DNA of 5,369 nucleotides. It comes from Actinomycetes bacterium (GTDB lineage Bacteria > Actinomycetota > Actinomycetes > Streptosporangiales > Streptosporangiaceae). The position numbers and the translations under genes were made by a program. Below are positions 1-5,369 of the stretch, one piece after another. Every line of letters begins with the position of its first letter. The first letter of the stretch is position 1. The notes beneath the pieces are model-generated. The model was not told the DNA's origin, searched no databases, and saw only the letters and a list, made by a program, of their open reading frames with translations. The DNA lies in the NCBI GenBank assembly GCA_023425615.1, contig JAFACJ010000298.1, positions 1-5,369 on the forward strand. The letters are read 5' to 3'.

Positions 1-116
1 GCTACGGGGCGGCGCTGGGGGCGGTCTCGGCGGCGGTGCTGCTCGGCGCGCTGCTGGTACCCCCGCTGCTGACCGCCTACCTGCGGTCGCGGCGGCGGGA
101 AGGAGCGGGCGAATGA
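1..116 (+). CDS. C-terminal end of a membrane protein (5' truncated), possibly a transporter permease
   Basis: Only the last 37 complete codons plus the TGA stop (114-116) are in the window. They read in the frame starting at base 3. The visible peptide is an Ala/Leu/Val-rich helix long enough to span the membrane (SAAVLLGALLVPPLLTAYL), followed by a basic, Arg-rich tail and a short Gly/Glu end. This is the usual look of a final membrane helix with a cytoplasmic positive tail. The stop overlaps the start of the next gene (ATGA), so the two are translationally coupled. Because a PstS-like protein and a PstB ATPase follow, a Pst-type permease is a reasonable guess, but no permease EAA motif is visible. 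A short stand-alone membrane protein is equally possible, since a 34-residue relative lies at 4167-4271. No in-frame start that would match that short relative is visible in the window. Confidence 0.72.
   Translation, partial: YGAALGAVSAAVLLGALLVPPLLTAYLRSRRREGAGE
98..105 (+). promoter_or_regulatory. Ribosome binding site for the PstS-like gene
   Basis: The purine-rich GGAAGGAG lies seven bases before the ATG at 113, inside the last codons of the upstream gene. It supports this start and the ATGA coupling. Confidence 0.7.
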
Positions 117-2332
117 GACGGCGGACGAGGCACGGACTCACCGCGTCGCTCCTGGCGTTCTCCCTCCTCGGAGCCGTCCCGCTCGCCCCCGGCGCCGCGG
201 CCGACCACCCGACGCCCGCACCGACCGTCGCAGGCTCGCCCTCTCCGGACCTCTCGCCGACCCCGGCGGACCCGGACGCCACGCCCACGTCGACCGCGGA
301 ACCGACGGCGACCGCCACGCCCAAACCGTCGGTCACCTGGTCGCCGGACGCCAAGCGGAAGGTGACCGTCGACCAGACGACCCAGCTGGTCAACCAGGTG
401 GTGAAGGTGTCCTGGTCGGGTTTCACGCCCAGCTCCGACACCTTCCTCACCGACAGCACCCTGCACGTCGTGCGGGTCTACCAGTGCCGCGGCAAGGCGC
501 CCGCGTCCGTCGCCGACTGCTACGGCTCGGGCGGCTACGACTACCCGGGCAAGGCCAAGGGCGCGAGCGTGCTGCCGGACGGACCGACCAACGCCGTCAC
601 GACCATCACGCAGAAGAACGGCCGCGGCACGGCAGAGATCGAGGTCCGCACGATCCGGGAGAGCGCGAGCCTGGGCTGCCAGGGCGAGGAGGACTGCTCG
701 CTCGTCATCGTCCCCAACGACGGCGACCCGGCCCGCCCCGAACTGGTCGGCCAGCTCGGCAACACCTCCAACCTCGACTCCGAGTGGGCGTGGGCGGGCC
801 GCGTCGTCGTGCCGATCTCGTTCGCCGCCTCCAGCTCCACCTGCGAGCTCGCCGACGCCGACGTGCGGGCCAGCGGCTCGGCCCAGGCGCGGCGGCTCAT
901 CGAGCAGTGGCAGCCGGGGCTGTGCCGGGCGAAGGAGGAGGTCGACCTGGACTTCACCTCGCTGGGCGAACCCCAGGCCCGGGCGGCGTTCTCCAGCAAG
1001 AGCATCGACATGGCCGTCACCTCGCGGCCCGACACCAACGCGCCGGGACGGCCCTTCACGTACGCGCCGGTCGGCATCTCCGGCATCGCCATCGCCTACC
1101 GGATCGACGACGCCGACACCGGCAAGCCGATCACCGACCTGAAGCTGACGCCCAGGCTCGTCGCCAAGCTGATCACCGAGTCCTACGGGATGAGCGCCAC
1201 CTGCACCGACGGGGTGGAGGACTGCAACAAGGCGGTGAAGGGCAACCCGCAGGAGATCTTCCAGGACCCCGAGTTCCTGAAGCTCAACGGGGAGGAGCAC
1301 TCCTGGCCCAGCTCCGGCTGGCCCCTGGTGGTCTCCGGCGAGAACGACCTCGCCTACGAGCTGACCCGCTGGCTGAAGAGCGACGCGGACACCCGCGCCT
1401 TCCTCGCCGGAGCCAGGGCACCGGGCGGTATGAAGGTCAACCGGAACTTCAAGGGCATCTCCTATCCGGCGAACAGCTTCGAGGCACGCGACCCCGACAA
1501 GCGGTTCATCCACGGCTACATCCCCCTGCTGGGTCTCGGCGAGGTGGCGCGCTTCCTGGTCACCAACCGTGACAACAGCGAGAACTATGTTAAGGACGCC
1601 AAGGGCAACTATGTGAAGACCGCGCCCTACCCGGTGGGCGGACGCGGGCTCATCGCGATCGTCTCGACGTCGGACTCCGAGGCGCTGCGCTTCCCCGTCG
1701 CCAGGATCCGCAACGCGGCGGGCGCGTACGTCGCGCCGACGGACGGGTCGATGCAGGCGGCGCTGCGCCATCTGAAGTCCAGCGGAGGCGGCGTCACCCA
1801 GGAGGTCGACCACACGGCCAAGGACGCCAGGACCTATCCGCTGACCATGGTCCACTACGCGATGGCACCGACCAACGGGCTGGAGAAGGGGACGGCGCAG
1901 AAGATCGCCCGGCTGCTGGACCACGCGGCGGGCGCGGGCCAGAAGGCCGGCACCGGGCCCGGCACCCGCCCGGTGGGCTACATCCCGCTCACCTCCGCGA
2001 TGCGCGCGCAGACCAGGAAGGCGGCGGCCGAGGTCCTGGCGCAGAAGGGCACCCTGCCCGAACCGCCGGCGGACGCGCCGCCCTCCGTGCAGACACCCGC
2101 CTCCCAGCCCCCCGCCGTGTCGCTGCCGCTGATCACCGAGAACGCCGCGCCGATGGGCGGACGGCTCAGCGCCGACGCGGGGGCGCTGATCGGCTGGCTG
2201 CTGCCCGTCCTGCTCGGCGTGGGCGTGGCCTCGGCCCTGATCGGGCCGGTGCTCTACGGAACCGGGCGCTTCGGCGGCCCGGGGGGCGTGCTGCCGCGCA
2301 GAGGGCACCGGGGCAGGAGGAGAAGCTCATGA
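113..2332 (+). CDS. Exported, membrane-anchored PstS-like solute-binding protein with an extra N-terminal domain
   Basis: 739 residues. Residues 1-30 form a signal peptide: RRR-rich n-region, hydrophobic core, likely cleavage after the AAA at 28-30. A low-complexity Pro/Thr/Ser/Ala linker covers about 31-72. A domain of about 75-240 that I do not recognise carries Cys125/136 and Cys189/195. From about 245 to 640 the protein resembles PstS-type periplasmic binding proteins: a segment around 282-306 ending IDMAVTSRPD, YAPVGISGIAIAYR at 317-330, a helix of the TPRLVAKLI type at 347-355, and TYPLTMVHYAM at 574-584. A Pro-rich spacer (about 648-670) leads to a membrane helix at about 689-715 and a strongly basic tail. 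Total length is roughly twice that of a plain PstS. It presumably captures a ligand outside the membrane for the ATPase encoded downstream. The ligand may not be phosphate, because the usual phosphate-contact motifs are altered. No LPXTG or LAXTG sorting motif is seen. Family assignment is fairly sure; substrate is not. Confidence 0.85.
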   Translation: MRRRTRHGLTASLLAFSLLGAVPLAPGAAADHPTPAPTVAGSPSPDLSPTPADPDATPTSTAEPTATATPKPSVTWSPDAKRKVTVDQTTQLVNQVVKVSWSGFTPSSDTFLTDSTLHVVRVYQCRGKAPASVADCYGSGGYDYPGKAKGASVLPDGPTNAVTTITQKNGRGTAEIEVRTIRESASLGCQGEEDCSLVIVPNDGDPARPELVGQLGNTSNLDSEWAWAGRVVVPISFAASSSTCELADADVRASGSAQARRLIEQWQPGLCRAKEEVDLDFTSLGEPQARAAFSSKSIDMAVTSRPDTNAPGRPFTYAPVGISGIAIAYRIDDADTGKPITDLKLTPRLVAKLITESYGMSATCTDGVEDCNKAVKGNPQEIFQDPEFLKLNGEEHSWPSSGWPLVVSGENDLAYELTRWLKSDADTRAFLAGARAPGGMKVNRNFKGISYPANSFEARDPDKRFIHGYIPLLGLGEVARFLVTNRDNSENYVKDAKGNYVKTAPYPVGGRGLIAIVSTSDSEALRFPVARIRNAAGAYVAPTDGSMQAALRHLKSSGGGVTQEVDHTAKDARTYPLTMVHYAMAPTNGLEKGTAQKIARLLDHAAGAGQKAGTGPGTRPVGYIPLTSAMRAQTRKAAAEVLAQKGTLPEPPADAPPSVQTPASQPPAVSLPLITENAAPMGGRLSADAGALIGWLLPVLLGVGVASALIGPVLYGTGRFGGPGGVLPRRGHRGRRRSS
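2315..2320 (+). promoter_or_regulatory. Ribosome binding site for the sortase-like gene
   Basis: A consensus AGGAGG sits eight bases before the ATG at 2329, within the end of the preceding gene. That ATG overlaps the preceding TGA (ATGA at 2329-2332), so translation is likely coupled. Confidence 0.8.
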
Positions 2333-3207
2333 CCGCCACCGCGGAGACGACGGCCGAGGCACGAGAGCATCCGGAACCGGAGCGGCGGGAGGGCCGCGAA
2401 CGGGGCGGCGGCGTGCTGCGCGCCGCCGGTACCAGCCTTTCGCTGCTCGGCGTGCTGGTGCTCGGGTTCGTCGCCTACCTCTTCGGCCTGTCGTCGGTCC
2501 AGCACGCGCGGGACCAGAAGATCCTTTACGCCGACTTCCGGTACGAGCTCGCCCAGGGCACCGCGCCCGTCGGGCCGACCACGCCGGGACGGGCCGTGGC
2601 GGTGCTGGAGATCCCCCGCCTGGGCCTGAAGGAGGTGGTCGTCGAGGGCACCGCCTCCCGGCAGCTCGCGCTCGGCCCCGGGCACCGGCGCGACACCCCG
2701 CTGCCGGGGCAGCCCGGGATCAGCGTCCTGTACGGGCGCTCGGGGACGTTCGGCGGCCCGTTCGGCGACGTGGCCAGGCTGCGCGGCGGCGACGTCATCA
2801 CCGTCGCGACCGGGCAGGGCCTGGCCTCCTACCGGGTGAACTCGGCGGGGACGCCGCTGACCGTCCCCGCGGCGAACGCCTCCACGCTGCTGCTGGTGAC
2901 CGCCGACTCGGGGCTCACCCCCGGCGGGGAGGCCGCCGTCAGCGCCACCCTCACCTCCCCGGTCGTGCCGGGCAACTCCACGCGCCCGGTGATCGGCGTC
3001 GAGGAGGTGGGCCTGCGCGGCGACACCGGAGGGGTGGTGCCGCTGATCCTGTGGGCCGAGGCGCTGCTGCTGGCGGTCGGCGCGACCACCTGGGCCTACC
3101 AGCGCTGGACCCCCTGGCCGACCTATGTGACCAGCACCCCCGTGCTGCTGGCCATCGTCTGGAACATCTACGAGTCGCTCGCCCGGCTCCTGCCCAACAC
3201 GCTTTAG
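2329..3207 (+). CDS. Sortase-fold membrane protein lacking the catalytic residues (pseudo-sortase)
   Basis: 292 residues. A charged cytoplasmic N-terminus (1-30) is followed by a membrane helix at about 34-55 and an extracellular sortase domain at about 85-212. Class E-like landmarks are clear: IPRLGL (95-100), LGPGH (115-119), a TPLPGQPG turn (123-130), then GTFGGPFGDVARLRGGD (139-155) and SYRV (167-170). In active relatives the following pieces read AGHR and LVTC. Here they read YGRS (135-138), putting Arg137 where the catalytic His belongs, and LVTA (189-192), putting Ala192 where the catalytic Cys belongs. The Arg that normally follows, near the AAVSATL strand, also appears replaced (about Glu201). 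Two more predicted helices follow at about 236-257 and 268-288, giving three in all. Transpeptidase activity is therefore unlikely; a binding, scaffold or transporter-accessory role is inferred. It sits between the PstS-like and PstB genes, where a Pst operon often has permeases. Confidence 0.85.
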   Translation: MTATAETTAEAREHPEPERREGRERGGGVLRAAGTSLSLLGVLVLGFVAYLFGLSSVQHARDQKILYADFRYELAQGTAPVGPTTPGRAVAVLEIPRLGLKEVVVEGTASRQLALGPGHRRDTPLPGQPGISVLYGRSGTFGGPFGDVARLRGGDVITVATGQGLASYRVNSAGTPLTVPAANASTLLLVTADSGLTPGGEAAVSATLTSPVVPGNSTRPVIGVEEVGLRGDTGGVVPLILWAEALLLAVGATTWAYQRWTPWPTYVTSTPVLLAIVWNIYESLARLLPNTL

Positions 3208-3210
3208 GAG
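3206..3210 (+). promoter_or_regulatory. Ribosome binding site for pstB
   Basis: AGGAG overlaps the stop codon of the sortase-like gene and lies six bases before the ATG at 3217. The intergenic gap is only nine bases, supporting cotranscription. Confidence 0.75.
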
Positions 3211-3216
3211 ATCGTC

Positions 3217-4026
3217 ATGACCGAGGCACTCCCCCCTCCCGACGTGCTGGGCGCTGCCGCGGGCGGGCTGCGGGCGACGGACGTGTCGGCGTGGTTCGGC
3301 GAGCGCAAGGTGCTCGACCGGGTCGACCTGATCATGGAGGCCGGACGCGTCACGGCGCTGATCGGCCCGTCCGGCTGCGGCAAGTCCACCTTCCTGCGGA
3401 TCCTCAACCGGATGCACGAGATGATCCCCGGCGCGTCCCTCGCCGGCTCGGTGACCCTGGACGGGGCGGACATCTACGACCCGGGCCGGCGGCTCACCGA
3501 GGTGCGGCGCAGGATCGGGATGGTGTTCCAGAAGCCCAACCCCTTCCCCACCATGTCGATCTACGACAACGTCGCGTCCGGGCTGAAGCTGGCCGGGCTG
3601 AAGGTCGCCGACAAGGACGCCCTCGTCGAGCAGTGCCTGCGCAGGGCCGGGCTGTGGAACGAGGTGCACAAGCGGCTGAAATCGCCGGGAGGGGCGCTGT
3701 CCGGCGGGCAGCAGCAGCGGCTGTGCATCGCGCGCTCCCTGGCCGTCTCGCCCGAGGTGCTGCTCATGGACGAGCCGTGCTCGGCCCTTGACCCCACCTC
3801 GACCCGGCGGATCGAGGAGACCATCGGGGCGCTCGCCACCCAGGGCACCATCGTGATCGTCACGCACAACATGCCGCAGGCCCAGCGCGTCTCCGACCAG
3901 TGCGCCTTCTTCCTGGCCGAGCAGGACACCCCGGGGCGCATCGTGGAGTCGGGACCGACCACCGACGTCTTCGAGCGCCCCGCCGACCGGCGTACCGCCG
4001 ACTATGTCAACGGCCGGTTCGGCTGA
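3217..4026 (+). CDS. pstB: Phosphate-type ABC transporter ATP-binding protein, PstB family
   Basis: 269 residues, a normal length for PstB. The Walker A motif is GPSGCGKST (50-58). The Q-loop stretch VFQKPNPFP (103-111), with Gln105, is a PstB hallmark. The signature is LSGGQQQR (161-168), Walker B is VLLMDEP (181-187), the D-loop is SALD (189-192) and the switch His is His217 in THNM. The C-terminus DYVNGRFG is also the typical PstB ending. All catalytic elements are intact, so the subunit should hydrolyse ATP on the cytoplasmic face and drive import through partner permeases, which are not visible here. It is the last gene of the coupled group with the PstS-like and sortase-like proteins. 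Many actinomycetes carry another complete pst operon elsewhere, so this could be a second, specialised ATPase. Family assignment is very secure; the true substrate depends on the odd binding protein. Confidence 0.95.
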   Translation: MTEALPPPDVLGAAAGGLRATDVSAWFGERKVLDRVDLIMEAGRVTALIGPSGCGKSTFLRILNRMHEMIPGASLAGSVTLDGADIYDPGRRLTEVRRRIGMVFQKPNPFPTMSIYDNVASGLKLAGLKVADKDALVEQCLRRAGLWNEVHKRLKSPGGALSGGQQQRLCIARSLAVSPEVLLMDEPCSALDPTSTRRIEETIGALATQGTIVIVTHNMPQAQRVSDQCAFFLAEQDTPGRIVESGPTTDVFERPADRRTADYVNGRFG

Positions 4027-4166
4027 CTGGATATATCCGAATTTAAAGGTATTCGCTGGTTGTTCATCGTGAAGAAGGCGGCAGGAAACCCACCGCGCGC
4101 CTCCCGTCCGTCTGCGCGGTCCAGAGTCCCGTAGCTCAGGGCCGCTCTGCAGAAGGGAAGACGGAC
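4027..4166 (+). promoter_or_regulatory. AT-rich intergenic region with inverted repeats; probable promoter/operator zone
   Basis: Bases 4027-4073 are only about 38% GC (18 of 47), a sharp break from the surrounding coding DNA. They hold a perfect 10-base palindrome GGATATATCC (4029-4038), a TTTAAA palindrome (4042-4047) and an inverted pair CGAAT/ATTCG (4038-4042 and 4051-4055). A loose -10-like TATTCG is at 4050-4055 with only a poor -35 match. GTTCATC at 4062-4068 resembles the GTTCACC core of the actinobacterial PhoP (PHO) box, with a weak neighbouring unit at 4051-4061. Further down, CAGAG (4122-4126) and CTCTG (4145-4149) could pair across an 18-base loop. No hairpin with a T-run terminator is evident. 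It probably separates the operon from the downstream genes; exact signals are uncertain. Confidence 0.35.
4152..4160 (+). promoter_or_regulatory. Ribosome binding site for the 34-codon membrane ORF
   Basis: GAAGGGAAG lies six bases before the ATG at 4167. The reading frame upstream of this ATG is hydrophilic and offers no better start, so the site sets the start of the small gene. Confidence 0.5.
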
Positions 4167-4271
4167 ATGGCGTGGAGCACGCTCTCGGCCGCGGTGCTGA
4201 TCGGCGCGCTGCTGACGCCGGTGATCTTGACCGCGTCGCTGCGCCCGCGGCGCGGCGAGGAGGAAGAGTGA
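4167..4271 (+). CDS. Small single-helix membrane protein, 34 residues, related to the tail of the gene at the window start
   Basis: The ORF runs from ATG 4167 to TGA 4269-4271. The product begins MAWSTLSAAVLIGALL, continues as one hydrophobic helix (about residues 5-25), then has a basic patch LRPRRG and ends in four Glu. It has a good ribosome binding site. From Ser7 onward it aligns without gaps to the peptide encoded from base 27: 18 of 25 residues match, including SAAVL, GALL, LTA and LR. Two readings fit: a genuine tiny membrane protein, perhaps an accessory subunit of a transporter or regulator, or a diverged leftover of a duplicated gene end. The clean start signal and hydrophilic upstream frame favour a real gene. 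I do not recognise a named family, and short Ala/Leu-rich helices can look alike by composition. Confidence 0.6.
   Translation: MAWSTLSAAVLIGALLTPVILTASLRPRRGEEEE
4185..4271 (+). repeat. Diverged duplicate of the coding segment at 27-116
   Basis: Over the first 25 codons the two segments share 55 of 75 bases and 18 of 25 encoded residues, in the same frame and both ending at a TGA after an acidic tail. Many differences are at third positions or are conservative (Leu/Ile), which suggests common descent with selection on the protein rather than chance. Confidence 0.5.
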
Positions 4272-4369
4272 GGGCGGATCGCCCGGCTCGTCGGCTTCCT
4301 GCGCACGACACGGCGCGCGCGGCGGATAGGCTTGGAGAGTTCGCATCAAGCGTCGGCTAGGACGGGCCA
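4272..4369 (+). other. Short intergenic region before ffh
   Basis: Directly after the small ORF's stop, GGGCG (4272-4276) and CGCCC (4280-4284) form a perfect five-base stem with a three-base loop, but no T-run follows, so a terminator is doubtful. TAGGCT at 4327-4332 fits the loose actinobacterial -10 pattern TANNNT and would give a short leader for ffh, but no convincing -35 is present. Nothing else recognisable is seen. Confidence 0.3.
4359..4362 (+). promoter_or_regulatory. Weak ribosome binding site for ffh
   Basis: AGGA lies seven bases before the GTG at 4370. It is short but correctly placed. Together with the conserved Ffh N-terminus beginning exactly there (FENLSDRL), it fixes the GTG as the start. 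Confidence 0.55.
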
Positions 4370-5369
4370 GTGTTCGAGAATCTCTCCGATCGGTTGACCT
4401 CGGTCTTCACCAACCTGCGCAGCAAGGGCAGGCTGTCGGAGTCCGACATCAACGCCACCGCGCGGGAGATCAGGGTCGCGCTGCTCGAGGCGGACGTGGC
4501 GCTCCCGGTGGTCAGGGAGTTCATCGACCGGGTCAAGGAGCGGGCGCGCGGCGCCGAGGTGTCCCAGGCGCTCAACCCGGCGCAGCAGGTCGTCAAGATC
4601 GTCAACGACGAGCTGATCGGGATCCTGGGCGGGGAGACCCGGCGGATCCGCTTCGCCAAGACCCCGCCGACCGTGATCATGCTCGCCGGCCTCCAGGGCG
4701 CGGGCAAGACCACCCTGGCCGGCAAGCTGGCCCGCTGGCTGAAGGAGGAGGGCCACACCCCGCTGCTGGTCGCCTGTGACCTCCAGCGCCCCAACGCCGT
4801 CCAGCAGCTCCAGGTGATGGGCGAGCGGGCCGGGGTCGCGGTGTTCGCGCCCGAGCCCGGCAACGGCGTGGGCGACCCGGTGCGCGTCGCGCAGTCCTCC
4901 ATCGCCGAGGCCAAGCGCGCCCAGCACGATGTGGTGATCATCGACACCGCGGGCCGCCTCGGCATCGACTCCGAGATGATGCAGCAGGCGATCGACATCC
5001 GGCGGGCCACCGACCCCGAAGAGGTGCTCTTCGTGGTCGACGCCATGGTCGGCCAGGACGCGGTCAACACCGCCCAGGCGTTCATGGACGGCGTCGGCTT
5101 CGACGCCGTCGTGCTGACCAAGCTCGACGGCGACGCCCGCGGTGGCGCCGCGCTGTCGGTGCGCCAGCTCACCGGCAAGCCGATCATGTTCGCCTCCACC
5201 GGTGAGAAGCTCGAGGACTTCGACCTGTTCCACCCCGACCGGATGGCCGGCCGGATCCTGGACATGGGCGACATCCTCACCCTGATCGAGCAGGCCCAGC
5301 GCACGTTCGACGAGGAGCAGACGGCCAAGATGGCCGGCAAGCTCGCGTCGGGCGAGGACTTCACGCTGG
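4370..5369 (+). CDS. ffh: Signal recognition particle protein Ffh (SRP54), 3' truncated
   Basis: 333 complete codons are present and the frame is open at the right edge. Ffh is the SRP GTPase: it binds signal sequences of nascent membrane and secreted proteins together with the 4.5S/SRP RNA and docks with FtsY at the membrane. The N domain (about 1-90) starts FENLSDRLTSVF. The G domain has GLQGAGKTT (107-115, the P-loop), the CDLQRPNAVQQLQ region, DTAGR (192-196), TKLDGDARGG (250-259) and a GEKLEDFDLF closing stretch. The M domain begins at about 297 and most of it, including the Met-rich signal-binding groove and RNA-binding helix-turn-helix, lies outside the window. The GTG start is preceded by AGGA. 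No defect is seen in the visible part. It is a housekeeping gene, likely transcribed separately from the Pst-like operon. Confidence 0.97.
   Translation, partial: MFENLSDRLTSVFTNLRSKGRLSESDINATAREIRVALLEADVALPVVREFIDRVKERARGAEVSQALNPAQQVVKIVNDELIGILGGETRRIRFAKTPPTVIMLAGLQGAGKTTLAGKLARWLKEEGHTPLLVACDLQRPNAVQQLQVMGERAGVAVFAPEPGNGVGDPVRVAQSSIAEAKRAQHDVVIIDTAGRLGIDSEMMQQAIDIRRATDPEEVLFVVDAMVGQDAVNTAQAFMDGVGFDAVVLTKLDGDARGGAALSVRQLTGKPIMFASTGEKLEDFDLFHPDRMAGRILDMGDILTLIEQAQRTFDEEQTAKMAGKLASGEDFTL

Noticed and set aside
484..1572. 362-codon + strand frame inside the PstS-like gene, and a similar one at 3051-3791
   Set aside because: Both are out-of-frame readings dominated by Arg/Gly/Pro, with no domain signature and no separate ribosome binding site.
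2055..2130. LPEPP and LPLIT as possible sortase sorting signals in the PstS-like protein
   Set aside because: Neither fits LPXTG or LAXTG, and both lie in or beside a Pro-rich spacer. The neighbouring sortase-like protein also lacks the catalytic Cys.
4120..4150. tRNA-like string GTAGCTCAGG
   Set aside because: It recalls a tRNA D-arm, but no matching D-stem, anticodon arm, T-arm or acceptor stem follows.
77..4311. Very long minus-strand open frames (77-2308 and 2254-4311)
   Set aside because: They lie antisense to genes with clear domains. Their products are Arg/Gly/Ala/Val-rich with no motif, as expected from stop-poor shadow frames in GC-rich DNA.
4268..4360. GTG-initiated ORF of 30 codons overlapping the small gene's stop (GTGA)
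   Set aside because: The coupling-like overlap is suggestive, but the product is an Arg/Ala-rich hydrophilic peptide with no motif and no conserved feature that I can see.
4346..5364. Minus-strand open frames opposite ffh
   Set aside because: The + strand carries an unmistakable Ffh reading frame with GTPase motifs. The antisense products are compositional shadows.

Overview
The window looks like actinobacterial chromosome. GC is very high throughout, third codon positions are strongly G/C, junctions are ATGA start/stop overlaps, and one start codon is GTG. The style fits a Streptosporangiales/Streptomyces-type actinomycete, but no rRNA or lineage-defining marker is present, so the genus is not resolved. 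All supported genes are on the + strand.

Layout. (1) Positions 1-116 hold the C-terminal end of a membrane protein: one hydrophobic helix and an Arg-rich tail. (2) It overlaps, in an ATGA junction, a 739-residue exported protein (113-2332). This has a signal peptide, a Pro/Thr-rich linker, an extra N-terminal domain, a PstS-like solute-binding domain and a C-terminal membrane anchor. (3) A second ATGA overlap leads to a 292-residue sortase-fold membrane protein (2329-3207). Its framework matches class E-type sortases, but the catalytic His, Cys and Arg positions hold other residues. (4) Nine bases later comes a canonical PstB-type phosphate ABC ATPase (3217-4026). (5) An AT-rich stretch follows, then a 34-codon ORF (4167-4271) encoding a tiny one-helix membrane protein that closely resembles the tail of the gene at the window start. 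(6) At 4370 a GTG start opens ffh, the SRP GTPase, which runs off the right edge.

Genes 1-4 appear to be one translationally coupled operon. An ATPase and a PstS-like binding protein point to a Pst-family ABC importer. However, the binding protein is tethered and diverged at the usual phosphate-contact motifs, and a catalytically dead-looking sortase with three predicted membrane helices sits between it and the ATPase. The permeases are not in view; the truncated first gene may be one. The most interesting reading is a variant Pst-like transport or sensing module in which a pseudo-sortase serves as a binding or scaffold subunit. ffh is a housekeeping neighbour and probably a separate transcription unit.
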